Shown here: in pieces, positions 1-7,585 of the stretch
Layout of the letters: every line of letters starts with the position of its first letter
Position numbering within the stretch: position 1 is the first letter of the stretch
Origin: Rhizobium sp. R635
GTDB lineage: Bacteria > Pseudomonadota > Alphaproteobacteria > Rhizobiales > Rhizobiaceae
Length of the DNA stretch: 64,000 nucleotides
Assembly: GCF_002211285.1 (NCBI RefSeq)
Contig: NZ_LOKX01000019.1
Location: 1-64,000 of the forward strand
Direction of reading: 5' to 3'
The notes under the pieces: generated by a model
Told to the model about the DNA's origin: nothing
Database searches by the model: none
The model's input: the letters and a program-made list of their open reading frames with translations, nothing else
Position numbers and translations under genes: made by a program

Positions 1-339
1 GCCCAAACATTCGAATCCCCCTCGCTACGCCGTCCCCAAAAGCGGCGTCGATGCCTGATGACAAAACAGCCTTGACTAAGGCAATGCGATTAGACAACCG
101 CCGCACACTTTTGCGCGACATGCTCTAAGGATGGTCGATCATGATTACGCCATGGGCAAACGATGATCCGGAACCCGGCGTAGTGCGTCGCCAGAGGGCA
201 ATGTCATCCGGCCGCCAGAGCCGAGACGTCCAAGTTTAATAAGTTTTCACTAATTTACGCTTAAGTTTTGGTTAAAATGCGATTCACCCTCTTCGCATAT
301 GATGCCAGCCGTTTCCGGTCGCTGCCGCGTTAAAGCGTG
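1..339. other. Intergenic region at window start, with a tRNA-3'-end-like fragment and a partial repeat
   Basis: No convincing protein gene is seen before position 340. Bases 10-31 read like the 3' end of a tRNA: a TTCGAAT T-loop, a C-rich half-stem and an acceptor end ctacgcc. The bases before it do not pair as a T-stem, so it is at most a remnant. Bases 87-128 are a partial copy of the 106-bp intergenic repeat found twice elsewhere in the window. Bases 230-290 are AT-rich and could hold the promoter of the small gene that follows. A 32-codon open frame from 141 is too short to support. Confidence 0.5.
87..128 (+). repeat. Partial copy of the rhizobial intergenic repeat (copy D)
   Basis: The stretch ending cacttttgcgcgacatgct followed by ctaa matches the right-hand end of the full copy at 13838-13943. 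Only the terminal part, about 40 bases, is present. Confidence 0.7.
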
Positions 340-588
340 ATGCAACAGCTATACCGCCAGTGGCAGATCTCCGCCCGAAACGCGATCAGCTATCGCGCCA
401 AGTTCGCCCTGGCGACGGAGATCGCAAAATGCGATATGTCGTCCCGCGAAATCCGCCGCGCTGCCCGCCGGGTCGTGCGCGCACTGGAAGCCGTCATCGA
501 CCTTCCGATCGCCAGCGCCGATGTCTTGAAGCGCGCGCGGCAACACTTCAGCGCATTGACCGACCTGCTTTCAGCCAGCGGCGAGTAG
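340..588 (+). CDS. Small hypothetical protein, 82 aa
   Basis: I do not recognise this protein. It is basic, rich in Ala and Arg, predicted mostly helical, and has no signal peptide or membrane segment. Third codon positions are strongly G/C as in real genes of this replicon, which is the main support. There is no good ribosome binding site; a GTG at 337 immediately precedes the ATG at 340. It converges on the cytochrome oxidase operon, leaving 68 bases between the two stops. A competing minus-strand frame over the same bases has poorer codon use. Confidence 0.5.
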   Translation: MQQLYRQWQISARNAISYRAKFALATEIAKCDMSSREIRRAARRVVRALEAVIDLPIASADVLKRARQHFSALTDLLSASGE

Positions 589-656
589 CGGCGCGCATTT
601 TAGGAGGCCGGCACTACGTCACGCGTTGGCGGCGCCATCCACAATATAACCCCGCC

Positions 657-1022
657 TCAGGGCGCAGCGCCGAAGAAGGCGAGCCGGGTGAAGATCGTAT
701 AATCCGCTTCCGAAACCATCAGCGCCACGAAGACCAGCACCAGCAGCGGCGGCAGCAGGATGGCGTAGACCAGCGCCAGCCGCTCCCAGGCCATGTGCAT
801 GAAGACGGCGACGATCAGGCCGGCCTTCAGCATCATGAACACGAGGATCAGCGTCCATCTGAGATAGCCCTGAATCCCGAGATAATCGACCATGTAGGAA
901 AAGGCGCTGAGCACGAAGAGCAGGCCCCAGACGAGGAGATAGAGCCGGATCGGGTGCTGCTGCCCGGTATGCGCCTGTGCATGCACCGTTTGGGTTTGCG
1001 CGTGTGCCGTTGTCTCGCTCAT
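657..1022 (-). CDS. Cytochrome c oxidase subunit IV, prokaryotic type
   Basis: A 121-residue protein with a hydrophilic, Gln/His/Thr-rich N-terminus and three membrane helices (roughly residues 28-45, 55-77 and 83-105), the layout of the bacterial COX4/CyoD-like subunit, which helps assembly or stability of haem-copper oxidases and carries no cofactor. The ATG at 1022 follows a GAGGG ribosome binding site and lies 8 bases after the coxP stop, so it is the last gene of the oxidase operon. Assignment rests on size, topology and position, since this subunit is poorly conserved in sequence. Confidence 0.82.
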   Translation of the reverse strand: MSETTAHAQTQTVHAQAHTGQQHPIRLYLLVWGLLFVLSAFSYMVDYLGIQGYLRWTLILVFMMLKAGLIVAVFMHMAWERLALVYAILLPPLLVLVFVALMVSEADYTIFTRLAFFGAAP

Positions 1023-1030
1023 GACGACCC

Positions 1031-1750
1031 TCACCACAGATAGAAAAATGCGAAGATGAAGACCCAGACCAGGTCGACGAAGTGCCAGTAGAGACCCATG
1101 ATCTCGACGGCCTCGTAGCGGCCTTTCCGGCTGGTGAAGAAGCCGCGCCGTTCGACGTCGAAATCGCCGCGCCAGACCTTGCGGGCGACGATGAGGAGGA
1201 AGATGACGCCGATCGTGACATGGGTGCCGTGAAAGCCGGTGATCATGAAGAAGGTCGATCCGAACTGCGCCGCCCCCCATGGGTTTTCCCAGGGGCGCAC
1301 GCCTTCGGTGATCAGCTTCGTCCATTCGAAAGCCTGCATGCCGACGAAAGTCGCCCCGAGAAGCGCCGTCAGCAGCATCAGGACAGCCGTCTTCCCGCGG
1401 TCGCGACGATAGCCGAAATTGACCGCCATCGCCATGGTGCCGCTGCTCGAGATCAGCACGAAGGTCATGATGGCGATCAGGATCAGCGGAACGTCCTGGC
1501 CGCCGATATGGAGCGCGAAGACCTCGCTCGGATTGGGCCACGGGACGGGCGTCGACATGCGGGCGGTCATGTAGGCGATCAGGAAACAGCCGAAGACGAA
1601 GGTGTCGCTCAAGAGAAAGATCCACATCATCGCCTTGCCCCAGGAGGAGGTCTTGAAGGCGCGCTGATCCGAGCTGAAATCGGCCGCGACACCGCGCAGG
1701 CCCGCCGACCCGAGGCCGGCCTCGCCATGTGTCTGGATAATCCGTGTCAT
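1031..1750 (-). CDS. coxP: Cytochrome c oxidase subunit III (CoxP-like)
   Basis: A 239-residue COX3-family membrane protein. Seen: N-terminal WGKAMMWIFLLSDTFVFGCF, five hydrophobic helices, the family-typical FEWTKLI and FHGTHV motifs and a C-terminal YWHFVDLVWVFIF helix. Subunit III binds no metal and stabilises the catalytic core. The ATG at 1750 sits 7 bases after GGAGGAGG; a TTG two codons upstream is in frame but less likely. This is the second of two consecutive subunit III genes, the same M-N-O-P order as the alternative oxidase cluster coxMNOP of Bradyrhizobium japonicum. It follows coxO by 25 bases. Confidence 0.9.
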   Translation of the reverse strand: MTRIIQTHGEAGLGSAGLRGVAADFSSDQRAFKTSSWGKAMMWIFLLSDTFVFGCFLIAYMTARMSTPVPWPNPSEVFALHIGGQDVPLILIAIMTFVLISSSGTMAMAVNFGYRRDRGKTAVLMLLTALLGATFVGMQAFEWTKLITEGVRPWENPWGAAQFGSTFFMITGFHGTHVTIGVIFLLIVARKVWRGDFDVERRGFFTSRKGRYEAVEIMGLYWHFVDLVWVFIFAFFYLW

Positions 1751-1775
1751 GTCCAAACCTCCTCCGTTGAGCCCG

Positions 1776-2489
1776 CTAGCTCAACAATGTGCGGCAGAGA
1801 TCGACGAAATCGTTCGCCCACCCGGCAAAGAGCGCAAAGAGCAGGAACCAGACGGCAAGCATGAAATGCGAATAGACGGCCGATAGATCGACGCGGAGGC
1901 TGAGCCTGTCGGTCGCAGCCTCGCTCGCGAATGCCTTCACGGTCGTGTGCGCAAGCACGGCAAGCCCGCCGAGAATATGCAGTCCGTGCAGGCCGGTCAG
2001 CATATAGAAGAAGCTGTTGGCGGGATTGTCGGCAAGCACGTAGCCGGCCGCCACGAGCTCCCGCCAGGCCTGGATCTGTCCGACGAGAAAGAAGACGGCA
2101 AGGGCCAAGGCCGCGGCAAGCGCCGGCCGCAGACGTTCCATGCGGCCATGCCGCGCTTCGCCTTTCGCCCATTCCAGCGCGGCACTGCTTAGGATCAGGG
2201 CCGCGGTGTTCACCCAGAGAAGGCGGGGAGCCGGCATCCCCCACCAATCGGCCGAGGCCATGCGCATGAAATAGGCGCTGACGGCAAGGCTGAAGAGAGC
2301 CCCGACGACGCCGAGAAACACGAAGAGGCCGATCTTGACCGCCGGCACCGGCGGCCGGTCGGCGCCGTCATGAGCCGGCAGCTGCACCGAGCCGGTTTCG
2401 AGCCAGGGCTTCGAGGTCAGCCGCTGTCCGGCAAGCCACCAGACGATGATGGCGCCGATTGCCGCGAGGAAGATCAGCGTGACGTTCAT
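1776..2489 (-). CDS. coxO: Cytochrome c oxidase subunit III-like protein (CoxO-like)
   Basis: A 237-residue membrane protein of the COX3 superfamily, more divergent than its downstream neighbour. It opens with one extra N-terminal membrane helix (residues 3-22), followed by a hydrophilic stretch and five or six further helices. A LTGLHGLHILGG motif near residue 165 and YSHFMLAVWFLLF at the end are typical of subunit III. Start ATG overlaps the coxN stop by four bases (ATGA), showing translational coupling. Two adjacent subunit III genes suggest that different helices are supplied by two polypeptides, as in coxMNOP clusters; that division is inferred. Confidence 0.85.
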   Translation of the reverse strand: MNVTLIFLAAIGAIIVWWLAGQRLTSKPWLETGSVQLPAHDGADRPPVPAVKIGLFVFLGVVGALFSLAVSAYFMRMASADWWGMPAPRLLWVNTAALILSSAALEWAKGEARHGRMERLRPALAAALALAVFFLVGQIQAWRELVAAGYVLADNPANSFFYMLTGLHGLHILGGLAVLAHTTVKAFASEAATDRLSLRVDLSAVYSHFMLAVWFLLFALFAGWANDFVDLCRTLLS

Positions 2490-4264
2490 GCCGGGCTCTC
2501 CCGGGTTACGCTCCCGCTTGCCGGCACCGTCTGCGGAATGAAATCCTCGGCCGCGCCGGGCACGCTGTAGTCATAGGCCCAGCGGTAGACGACGGGCAGA
2601 TCCTTGCCCCAGTTGCCGTGCGCGGGCGGCGTCTGCGGCGTCTGCCATTCGAGCGTCGTCGCCCGCCATGGATTGCCGCCCGCCTCCCTGCCCCGGGAAA
2701 GGCTCCAGACCAGGTTGAACAGGAAGACGATCTGGGCCGCTCCGACGATGAGCGCCATGACCGTTATGAACACGTTCAAACTATGGGCCGACGGCGGGAC
2801 GAAGGCTATCTCGCCGAGCTCGAAGTAACGGCGCGGCACGCCGAGCAGGCCGAGGTAATGCATCGGAAAGAAGATCGCATAGGTGCCGAGGAAAGTGACC
2901 CAGAAATGGATCTGGCCGAGCGCCTCGTTCAGCATGCGCCCCGTGACCTTCGGATACCAGTGATAGATCGCCCCGAAGATGACGAGGATCGGCGCCACGC
3001 CCATGACCATGTGGAAATGCGCGACCACGAACATCGTATCCGACAGCGGCACGTCGACGACGACGTTGCCGAGGAAGAGGCCGGTCAGGCCGCCATTGAC
3101 GAAGGTGACGATGAAGGCGAGCGCAAACAGCATCGGCAGCGTCAGATGGATGTCGCCGCGCCAGAGCGTCAGCACCCAGTTGTAGACCTTGATCGCCGTC
3201 GGAATGGCGATGATCAGCGTCGTGGTGGCGAAGAAGAAGCCGAAGGCCGGGTTCATGCCGCTGACATACATGTGGTGCGCCCAGACGACGAAACTCAGTG
3301 CGCCGATGATGACGATCGCCCAGACCATCATGCGGTAGCCGAAGATGTTCTTGCGCGCATGGGTGCTGATCAGGTCGGAAACGATGCCGAAGGCGGGCAG
3401 CGCGACGATGTAGACCTCCGGATGCCCGAAGAACCAGAACAGGTGCTGGAACAGGATCGGGCTGCCGCCGCCGTGCTTGAGCTGCTCGCCCATTTCGACG
3501 ATGGCGGGCATGAAGAAGCTGGTGCCGAGCAGGCGGTCGAACATCATCATGACGCAGGCGACGAAGAGCGCGGGAAAGGCAAGCAGCGCCATGACGGTCG
3601 CGGTGAAGATGCCCCAGACGGTGAGCGGCATGCGCATCAGCGTCATGCCTCGCGCCCGCCCCTGCAGCACTGTTACCACATAGTTCAGCCCGCCCATGGT
3701 GAAACCGATGATGAAGACGATCAGCGAGGAGAGCATCAGCAGGATGCCCCAGTCCTTGCCGCCCGGCGTGCCTGATAGAACCGCCTGTGGCGGATAAAGC
3801 GTCCAGCCGGCCCCCGTCGGGCCGCCGGGCGCGAAAAAGCCCGCGACCAGGATCAAAACGGCGAGCAGATAGATCCAGTAGCTCAGCATGTTGGCGTAGG
3901 GAAACACCATGTCGCGGGCGCCGACCATCAGCGGAATGAGATAGTTGCCGAAGCCGCCGAGGAAGAGCGCGGTCAGCAGATAGATCACCATGATCATGCC
4001 GTGCATGGTGATGAACTGATAATAGTGATCGGCGTCGATGAAGGTGAAAGTGCCGGGAAAGGCGAGCTGAATCCGCATCAGCCAGGAAAGCACCAGCGCC
4101 ACCATGCCGATCGAGATGGCGGTCACCGAATATTGCACGGCGATGATCTTGGCATCCTGGCTGAACACATATTTCGTCCACCAGCTATGCGGATGATAAA
4201 GCTCGACATCCTCGACTTCGGCGGGCGGGATGACATCTGCGCCGCCGGACGGAATCTCGACCAT
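2486..4264 (-). CDS. coxN: Cytochrome c oxidase subunit I (CoxN-like)
   Basis: A 592-residue catalytic subunit of an aa3-type haem-copper oxidase: it reduces O2 to water and pumps protons across the inner membrane. Visible ligands: His88 (low-spin haem), His281 with the cross-linked Tyr285 in GHPEVY, His330 and His331 (CuB), His416 and His418 in AHFHMV (high- and low-spin haems). About 12 membrane helices are evident. The ATG at 4264 follows GGGAGGAG closely; a longer in-frame extension to 4426 runs back over the end of coxM and looks non-coding. The gene follows coxM by 26 bases and overlaps coxO. All key residues are intact. Confidence 0.96.
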   Translation of the reverse strand: MVEIPSGGADVIPPAEVEDVELYHPHSWWTKYVFSQDAKIIAVQYSVTAISIGMVALVLSWLMRIQLAFPGTFTFIDADHYYQFITMHGMIMVIYLLTALFLGGFGNYLIPLMVGARDMVFPYANMLSYWIYLLAVLILVAGFFAPGGPTGAGWTLYPPQAVLSGTPGGKDWGILLMLSSLIVFIIGFTMGGLNYVVTVLQGRARGMTLMRMPLTVWGIFTATVMALLAFPALFVACVMMMFDRLLGTSFFMPAIVEMGEQLKHGGGSPILFQHLFWFFGHPEVYIVALPAFGIVSDLISTHARKNIFGYRMMVWAIVIIGALSFVVWAHHMYVSGMNPAFGFFFATTTLIIAIPTAIKVYNWVLTLWRGDIHLTLPMLFALAFIVTFVNGGLTGLFLGNVVVDVPLSDTMFVVAHFHMVMGVAPILVIFGAIYHWYPKVTGRMLNEALGQIHFWVTFLGTYAIFFPMHYLGLLGVPRRYFELGEIAFVPPSAHSLNVFITVMALIVGAAQIVFLFNLVWSLSRGREAGGNPWRATTLEWQTPQTPPAHGNWGKDLPVVYRWAYDYSVPGAAEDFIPQTVPASGSVTRESPA

Positions 4265-4290
4265 GATATCTCCTCCCTTTCCCCGCCGGT

Positions 4291-5109
4291 TCAGTTTGCC
4301 CGCGGCGGCTCTCCCGATGACGCCGTCAACTGGGTGAATGTCTGCTGCTGCCCGAGCCAGGTCTGATAGTCCGCGTCGTTGTCGACCACGACGGTGCCGC
4401 GCATCTGCGGATGGCCGACGCCGCAAAGTTCGGCGCAGAGGATCTCGAAAGTGCCCGTGCGCGTCGGCGTCAGCCAGAAATAGGTGACCATGCCGGGGAT
4501 CATGTCCATCTTGGCGCGGAACTCCGGCACATAGAAATCATGAAGCACATCGACGGAGCGCAGCAGGATATGCACCGGCTTGCCGACGGGCAGATGCAGT
4601 TCGCCGCCTTCGACGATGATATCGTCGAGGCCGCTTGCATCGTTCTTGTCGAGGCCGAGCGGATTTTCCGGGGTGACGTCGCGCGTTTCGGCGCGGCCGA
4701 GCTTTCCGTCCGCACCCGGCAGGCGGAAACTCCACAGCCATTGCTGGCTGACGACTTCGATCGATGCGGCATCGGCCGGCACCGATATGAACTGGTTCCA
4801 GACGATGAGGCCGGGGGCCAGCATCGCCGCCACGCCGACCGCCGTTCCCGAGGCGAGCATCACCTCCAGCCTGCGGTTCTCGGGCTCGTAATGCGCCCGG
4901 TTGCCCGGCTTGTGGCGGAAGCGGTAGACGCAATAGGCCATGAAGGAAACCACCGCCACGAAGACGATGCCGGTGATCCAGAAGGTGATGACGAGGGTGC
5001 TGTCGATATAGGTCCAGTTGGACGCGATCGGCGTCCACCACCAGGGGCTCAGCACATGGAACAGCACGGAGCCGACGACAATCAGGACGAGGATCAGCAC
5101 GACAGCCAT
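4291..5109 (-). CDS. coxM: Cytochrome c oxidase subunit II (CoxM-like)
   Basis: A 272-residue subunit II. Two N-terminal membrane helices (about 3-22 and 37-62) precede a periplasmic cupredoxin domain. The binuclear CuA site is complete: His190 and the motif CAELCGVGHPQM with Cys225, Cys229, His233 and Met236. It accepts electrons from cytochrome c and passes them to subunit I. Unlike Bradyrhizobium CoxM it has no fused haem c domain (no CxxCH), so a separate cytochrome c, perhaps the one encoded just upstream, must deliver electrons. The ATG follows GGAGGAG by five bases. It is the first gene of the operon M-N-O-P-IV. Confidence 0.94.
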   Translation of the reverse strand: MAVVLILVLIVVGSVLFHVLSPWWWTPIASNWTYIDSTLVITFWITGIVFVAVVSFMAYCVYRFRHKPGNRAHYEPENRRLEVMLASGTAVGVAAMLAPGLIVWNQFISVPADAASIEVVSQQWLWSFRLPGADGKLGRAETRDVTPENPLGLDKNDASGLDDIIVEGGELHLPVGKPVHILLRSVDVLHDFYVPEFRAKMDMIPGMVTYFWLTPTRTGTFEILCAELCGVGHPQMRGTVVVDNDADYQTWLGQQQTFTQLTASSGEPPRAN

Positions 5110-5255
5110 TTCCGCTCCTCCTCGAGCAGGTTGACCCGTGAAACCGCATTCCGTAAAAAGTCCGTATTTATTATCGCACAGATAGAAAATATCGGCAATT
5201 ACGGCGATTTAGGCATCGCTAAACCGCCGCACCCCGTCATTTGGAGTATTGCTTC

Positions 5256-5657
5256 TCATTTGGAATATTGCTTGAGGTAGGCGACGAGATTGGTGATTTC
5301 CTGATCGTCCTTCACGCCGACGAAGGCCATCTTCGTGCCCTTCACCTTCGCTTTCGGATTGTGCAGATAATCGCGCAGCGTCGCCTCATCCCAGACGAGG
5401 CCGCCCTCGCCGGCCGCCTTCATCCCGCTCGAATAGGCAAAACCCGGATGCGTTCCGGCCGTGCGGCCGAACAGCCCGTTCAGCGACGGGCCGACCTTGT
5501 TCGTATCGGTATCGGCGACGTGACAGGTCGCGCATTTCTTGAAAACGGCAGCACCCGCCGTCGCATCGCCCTCCTGTGCCCCCGCGCCGGCAGGGGAAAG
5601 GGCAATGATGGATATGGCAATCAGCAGAACAACACGATCGTCCACGGCAAACCTCAT
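5256..5657 (-). CDS. Soluble class I cytochrome c
   Basis: A 133-residue periplasmic cytochrome c. Residues 1-28 form a signal peptide ending AGA-QEG. The haem motif CATCH is at 42-46 and the distal Met ligand is probably Met110 in GTKMAF; size and the VGPSLNGLFGR stretch fit the mitochondrial-type c2/c550 class. It lies 146 bases upstream of coxM on the same strand and is a natural electron donor to that oxidase, which lacks its own haem c; this link is inferred from position. The ATG at 5657 has AGGAGG directly against it, so the exact start is uncertain; an in-frame ATG at 5699 is the alternative. Confidence 0.88.
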   Translation of the reverse strand: MRFAVDDRVVLLIAISIIALSPAGAGAQEGDATAGAAVFKKCATCHVADTDTNKVGPSLNGLFGRTAGTHPGFAYSSGMKAAGEGGLVWDEATLRDYLHNPKAKVKGTKMAFVGVKDDQEITNLVAYLKQYSK

Positions 5658-5821
5658 CCTCCTCAAGGTTTCCCAGCCACTCGCACCTTCCGCAGCCATT
5701 GGCGTCCGGAATATGTTAGCGATGCTTAAAGTTTAGTGCTTCGCGGCTGCAAGTCAATCGGTCCCGCAATTCTGAGGCGTTCACCCGCAGCAAGCGGAAC
5801 CGTTCCATTTCGATCGCCCGT

Positions 5822-7048
5822 TCAATGCCCGGTGAAAACAAGGGTCTGAACCGGCAGCAGCATCGCCTGTATGCGCAGGATCATCGCATGCACGACGCCG
5901 ACCGTGTCGACGACATGCAGGAACACCCAGCGCGGCGTGCTGATATTCGGATCGGCGAGCGCATCGTGGTTGTTGGTATAGGCATTGGCGATGCAGCTGC
6001 TGCCCGGCGGCACGTCATCCAAGCCGCCGGCGAAGAGCGGCTGCAGGAACACCGTCAGCGTGCCGGGTTTCGCCATCTGCTGGACGTCGACCAGCTGGTC
6101 GGTGGGGCGCAGCTGACCGGCCGCGATCACGTCCTGCACCTCGGTCACGACGAGCGGGATGATGGTGAACGGCTTGCCGACGCAGACGGCCTCTGCGACC
6201 ATTCCGGGTTTCATCACCTGCGCCTCGATCTGCCCGAAGCCGGCGATCAGCGTGCCGCGGCCCGCTTCGCTCGGCACCAGGATGCCGGCAGGCCGCAGCA
6301 TGGTGTTCAGCACATCGCCGGGCCGCAGCGTGAACTGCTGGACGGTGCCCGATACGCCCGCCCTGACGAGCGTCTTGTCGAGTTCCACCTGAGCCTCGGC
6401 CTGGGCCGCCTCCGCGCTCGCCTTCTGCGCCGGCAGGAGAACGCTGAGCTTGGTTTGCAGCGTCTCTTTCTTGGCGAGCGCGGCGCTGAGCGAGCCTTTG
6501 CGGCCTTCGACCGTATTGGTGAGGCGGACCACCTCGCGGCGGGCAACGGCATCGTTTTTCAGGAGCTGCGTCTTCATCTCCAACTCGTCCTCGGCCACTT
6601 TCAGGGCGCCTTCCGCCTCCTGAATCTGGCCGTCCATGCTCGCAAGCTCGGTCTGGGCAACCTTCGCTTCCGCCTCGGTCTCGGCAATCTGCCGCCGCGC
6701 CGTCTCAAGGGCCGCCTTCTGCTGTGAATCGTCGAGCCGGAAGAGCGGCGTGCCGGCGGCGACCTTTTCGTTGACGCCGACATAGACTTCATCGACCCGT
6801 CCGGAGGCTTCCGGCAGGATCGTGACGGTGCGGAACACCGCCGTGACGGTTTTCGTCGAGGGATGGAAATAGAAGATCATGGTGATCAGCGAAACGGTCA
6901 GGATCAGGCAGGCGGAGATGCCCCAGCGCAGTTCGTACCACATGCTGTAAAGGGTGATTTCCTGGCCGATGCGCTTGCCCTGGACATAGCGCCGGTAGAG
7001 ATAGTCGGGGAAGATGGTCAGCATTGAGCAAAGCATCAATTCGAGCAT
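5822..7048 (-). CDS. HlyD/EmrA-type membrane fusion protein (YibH/YiaV-like)
   Basis: A 408-residue periplasmic adaptor. Residues about 42-62 form one membrane helix; then a biotinyl-lipoyl-like half-motif (VTILPEASGRVDEVYV), a long alpha-helical hairpin (about 105-215, Ala/Glu/Lys-rich coiled coil) and the second half (VRAGVSGTVQQF), followed by a beta-barrel domain. Such proteins bridge an inner-membrane partner to an outer-membrane channel. The start lies 2 bases after the stop of the DUF3302 gene, the same pairing as yibH-yibI and yiaV-yiaW of E. coli. No ABC or MFS exporter is adjacent, so the substrate is unknown. The residues before the helix are unusually long. Confidence 0.85.
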   Translation of the reverse strand: MLELMLCSMLTIFPDYLYRRYVQGKRIGQEITLYSMWYELRWGISACLILTVSLITMIFYFHPSTKTVTAVFRTVTILPEASGRVDEVYVGVNEKVAAGTPLFRLDDSQQKAALETARRQIAETEAEAKVAQTELASMDGQIQEAEGALKVAEDELEMKTQLLKNDAVARREVVRLTNTVEGRKGSLSAALAKKETLQTKLSVLLPAQKASAEAAQAEAQVELDKTLVRAGVSGTVQQFTLRPGDVLNTMLRPAGILVPSEAGRGTLIAGFGQIEAQVMKPGMVAEAVCVGKPFTIIPLVVTEVQDVIAAGQLRPTDQLVDVQQMAKPGTLTVFLQPLFAGGLDDVPPGSSCIANAYTNNHDALADPNISTPRWVFLHVVDTVGVVHAMILRIQAMLLPVQTLVFTGH

Positions 7049-7050
7049 GA

Positions 7051-7524
7051 TCAGATCCCCTCTTCGTGCAACGTCTTGGCGGTAGCCCGGGCTGGTGCTT
7101 CCGCCACTGGTTCCGGCGCAGGCGCAGGGGCCGGTTCCGGATGACCGGCTGCGGCCGGCGCCTCCTCCTCGAGTTCGGCCGGATCACGGCCGGCAAGCCT
7201 GGCGAGCGACCGGGCGATCGAATAAAGCGGCGTCGAAAAATCGGGAAACCGGATGAAGGCCAGGAGTAGGCCGAGGATCCAGTAGAGATGATTGTGGGTG
7301 AAGAGCGAGATCAGCGCCAGCACCGCGACGATCTCCATCTGCACCTTGTTCGTGTGGTGGGCGATGCGTTCGGGAACGGCGTGAAGCTGGAAGTAGAGGT
7401 TGCCGATCACGAGAATCATCACGAGCAGAAACACGATGACGCCGACGAACAAATAATCCGTCTGGCCCGGTCCGGTGATGAAGCCGGGCACGTGGTTGGT
7501 GAGAGCGGAGTGATAGTCTTCCAT
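7051..7524 (-). CDS. DUF3302-type inner-membrane protein (YibI/YiaW-like)
   Basis: A 157-residue protein with two or three membrane helices in its first 95 residues, then a Pro/Ala/Glu-rich cytoplasmic-looking tail (about 115-157). The pattern DYLFVGVIVFLLV, LHAVPERIAHH, then ISLFT resembles the E. coli YiaW/YibI family (DUF3302), and like those it is paired with an HlyD-type gene. The function of the family is not established; in rhizobia it travels with the downstream fusion protein. The start ATG at 7524 follows GAAAGGAGATTTCG, a good ribosome binding site. The family call is from remembered sequence pattern, not a search. Confidence 0.72.
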   Translation of the reverse strand: MEDYHSALTNHVPGFITGPGQTDYLFVGVIVFLLVMILVIGNLYFQLHAVPERIAHHTNKVQMEIVAVLALISLFTHNHLYWILGLLLAFIRFPDFSTPLYSIARSLARLAGRDPAELEEEAPAAAGHPEPAPAPAPEPVAEAPARATAKTLHEEGI

Positions 7525-7585
7525 CGAAATCTCCTTTCCTGAACGCCATGGTGGTCAGGCTTGCCAGCCGGCCGCATGGGCCATG

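Noticed and set aside
141..239. A 32-codon frame starting atgattacgcca, reminiscent of the lacZ alpha start used in cloning vectors
   Set aside because: The likeness ends after about 12 bases, the flanks are rhizobial, and there is no polylinker, so vector contamination is not supported.
2618..3775. A 385-codon plus-strand frame opposite coxN
   Set aside because: Antisense of catalytic subunit I; the product is a run of Asp, Glu, His and Arg.
2486..4426. An upstream extension of coxN to 4426
   Set aside because: The extra 54 codons overlap coxM and are Arg-rich mirror sequence; the ATG at 4264 has a strong ribosome binding site.
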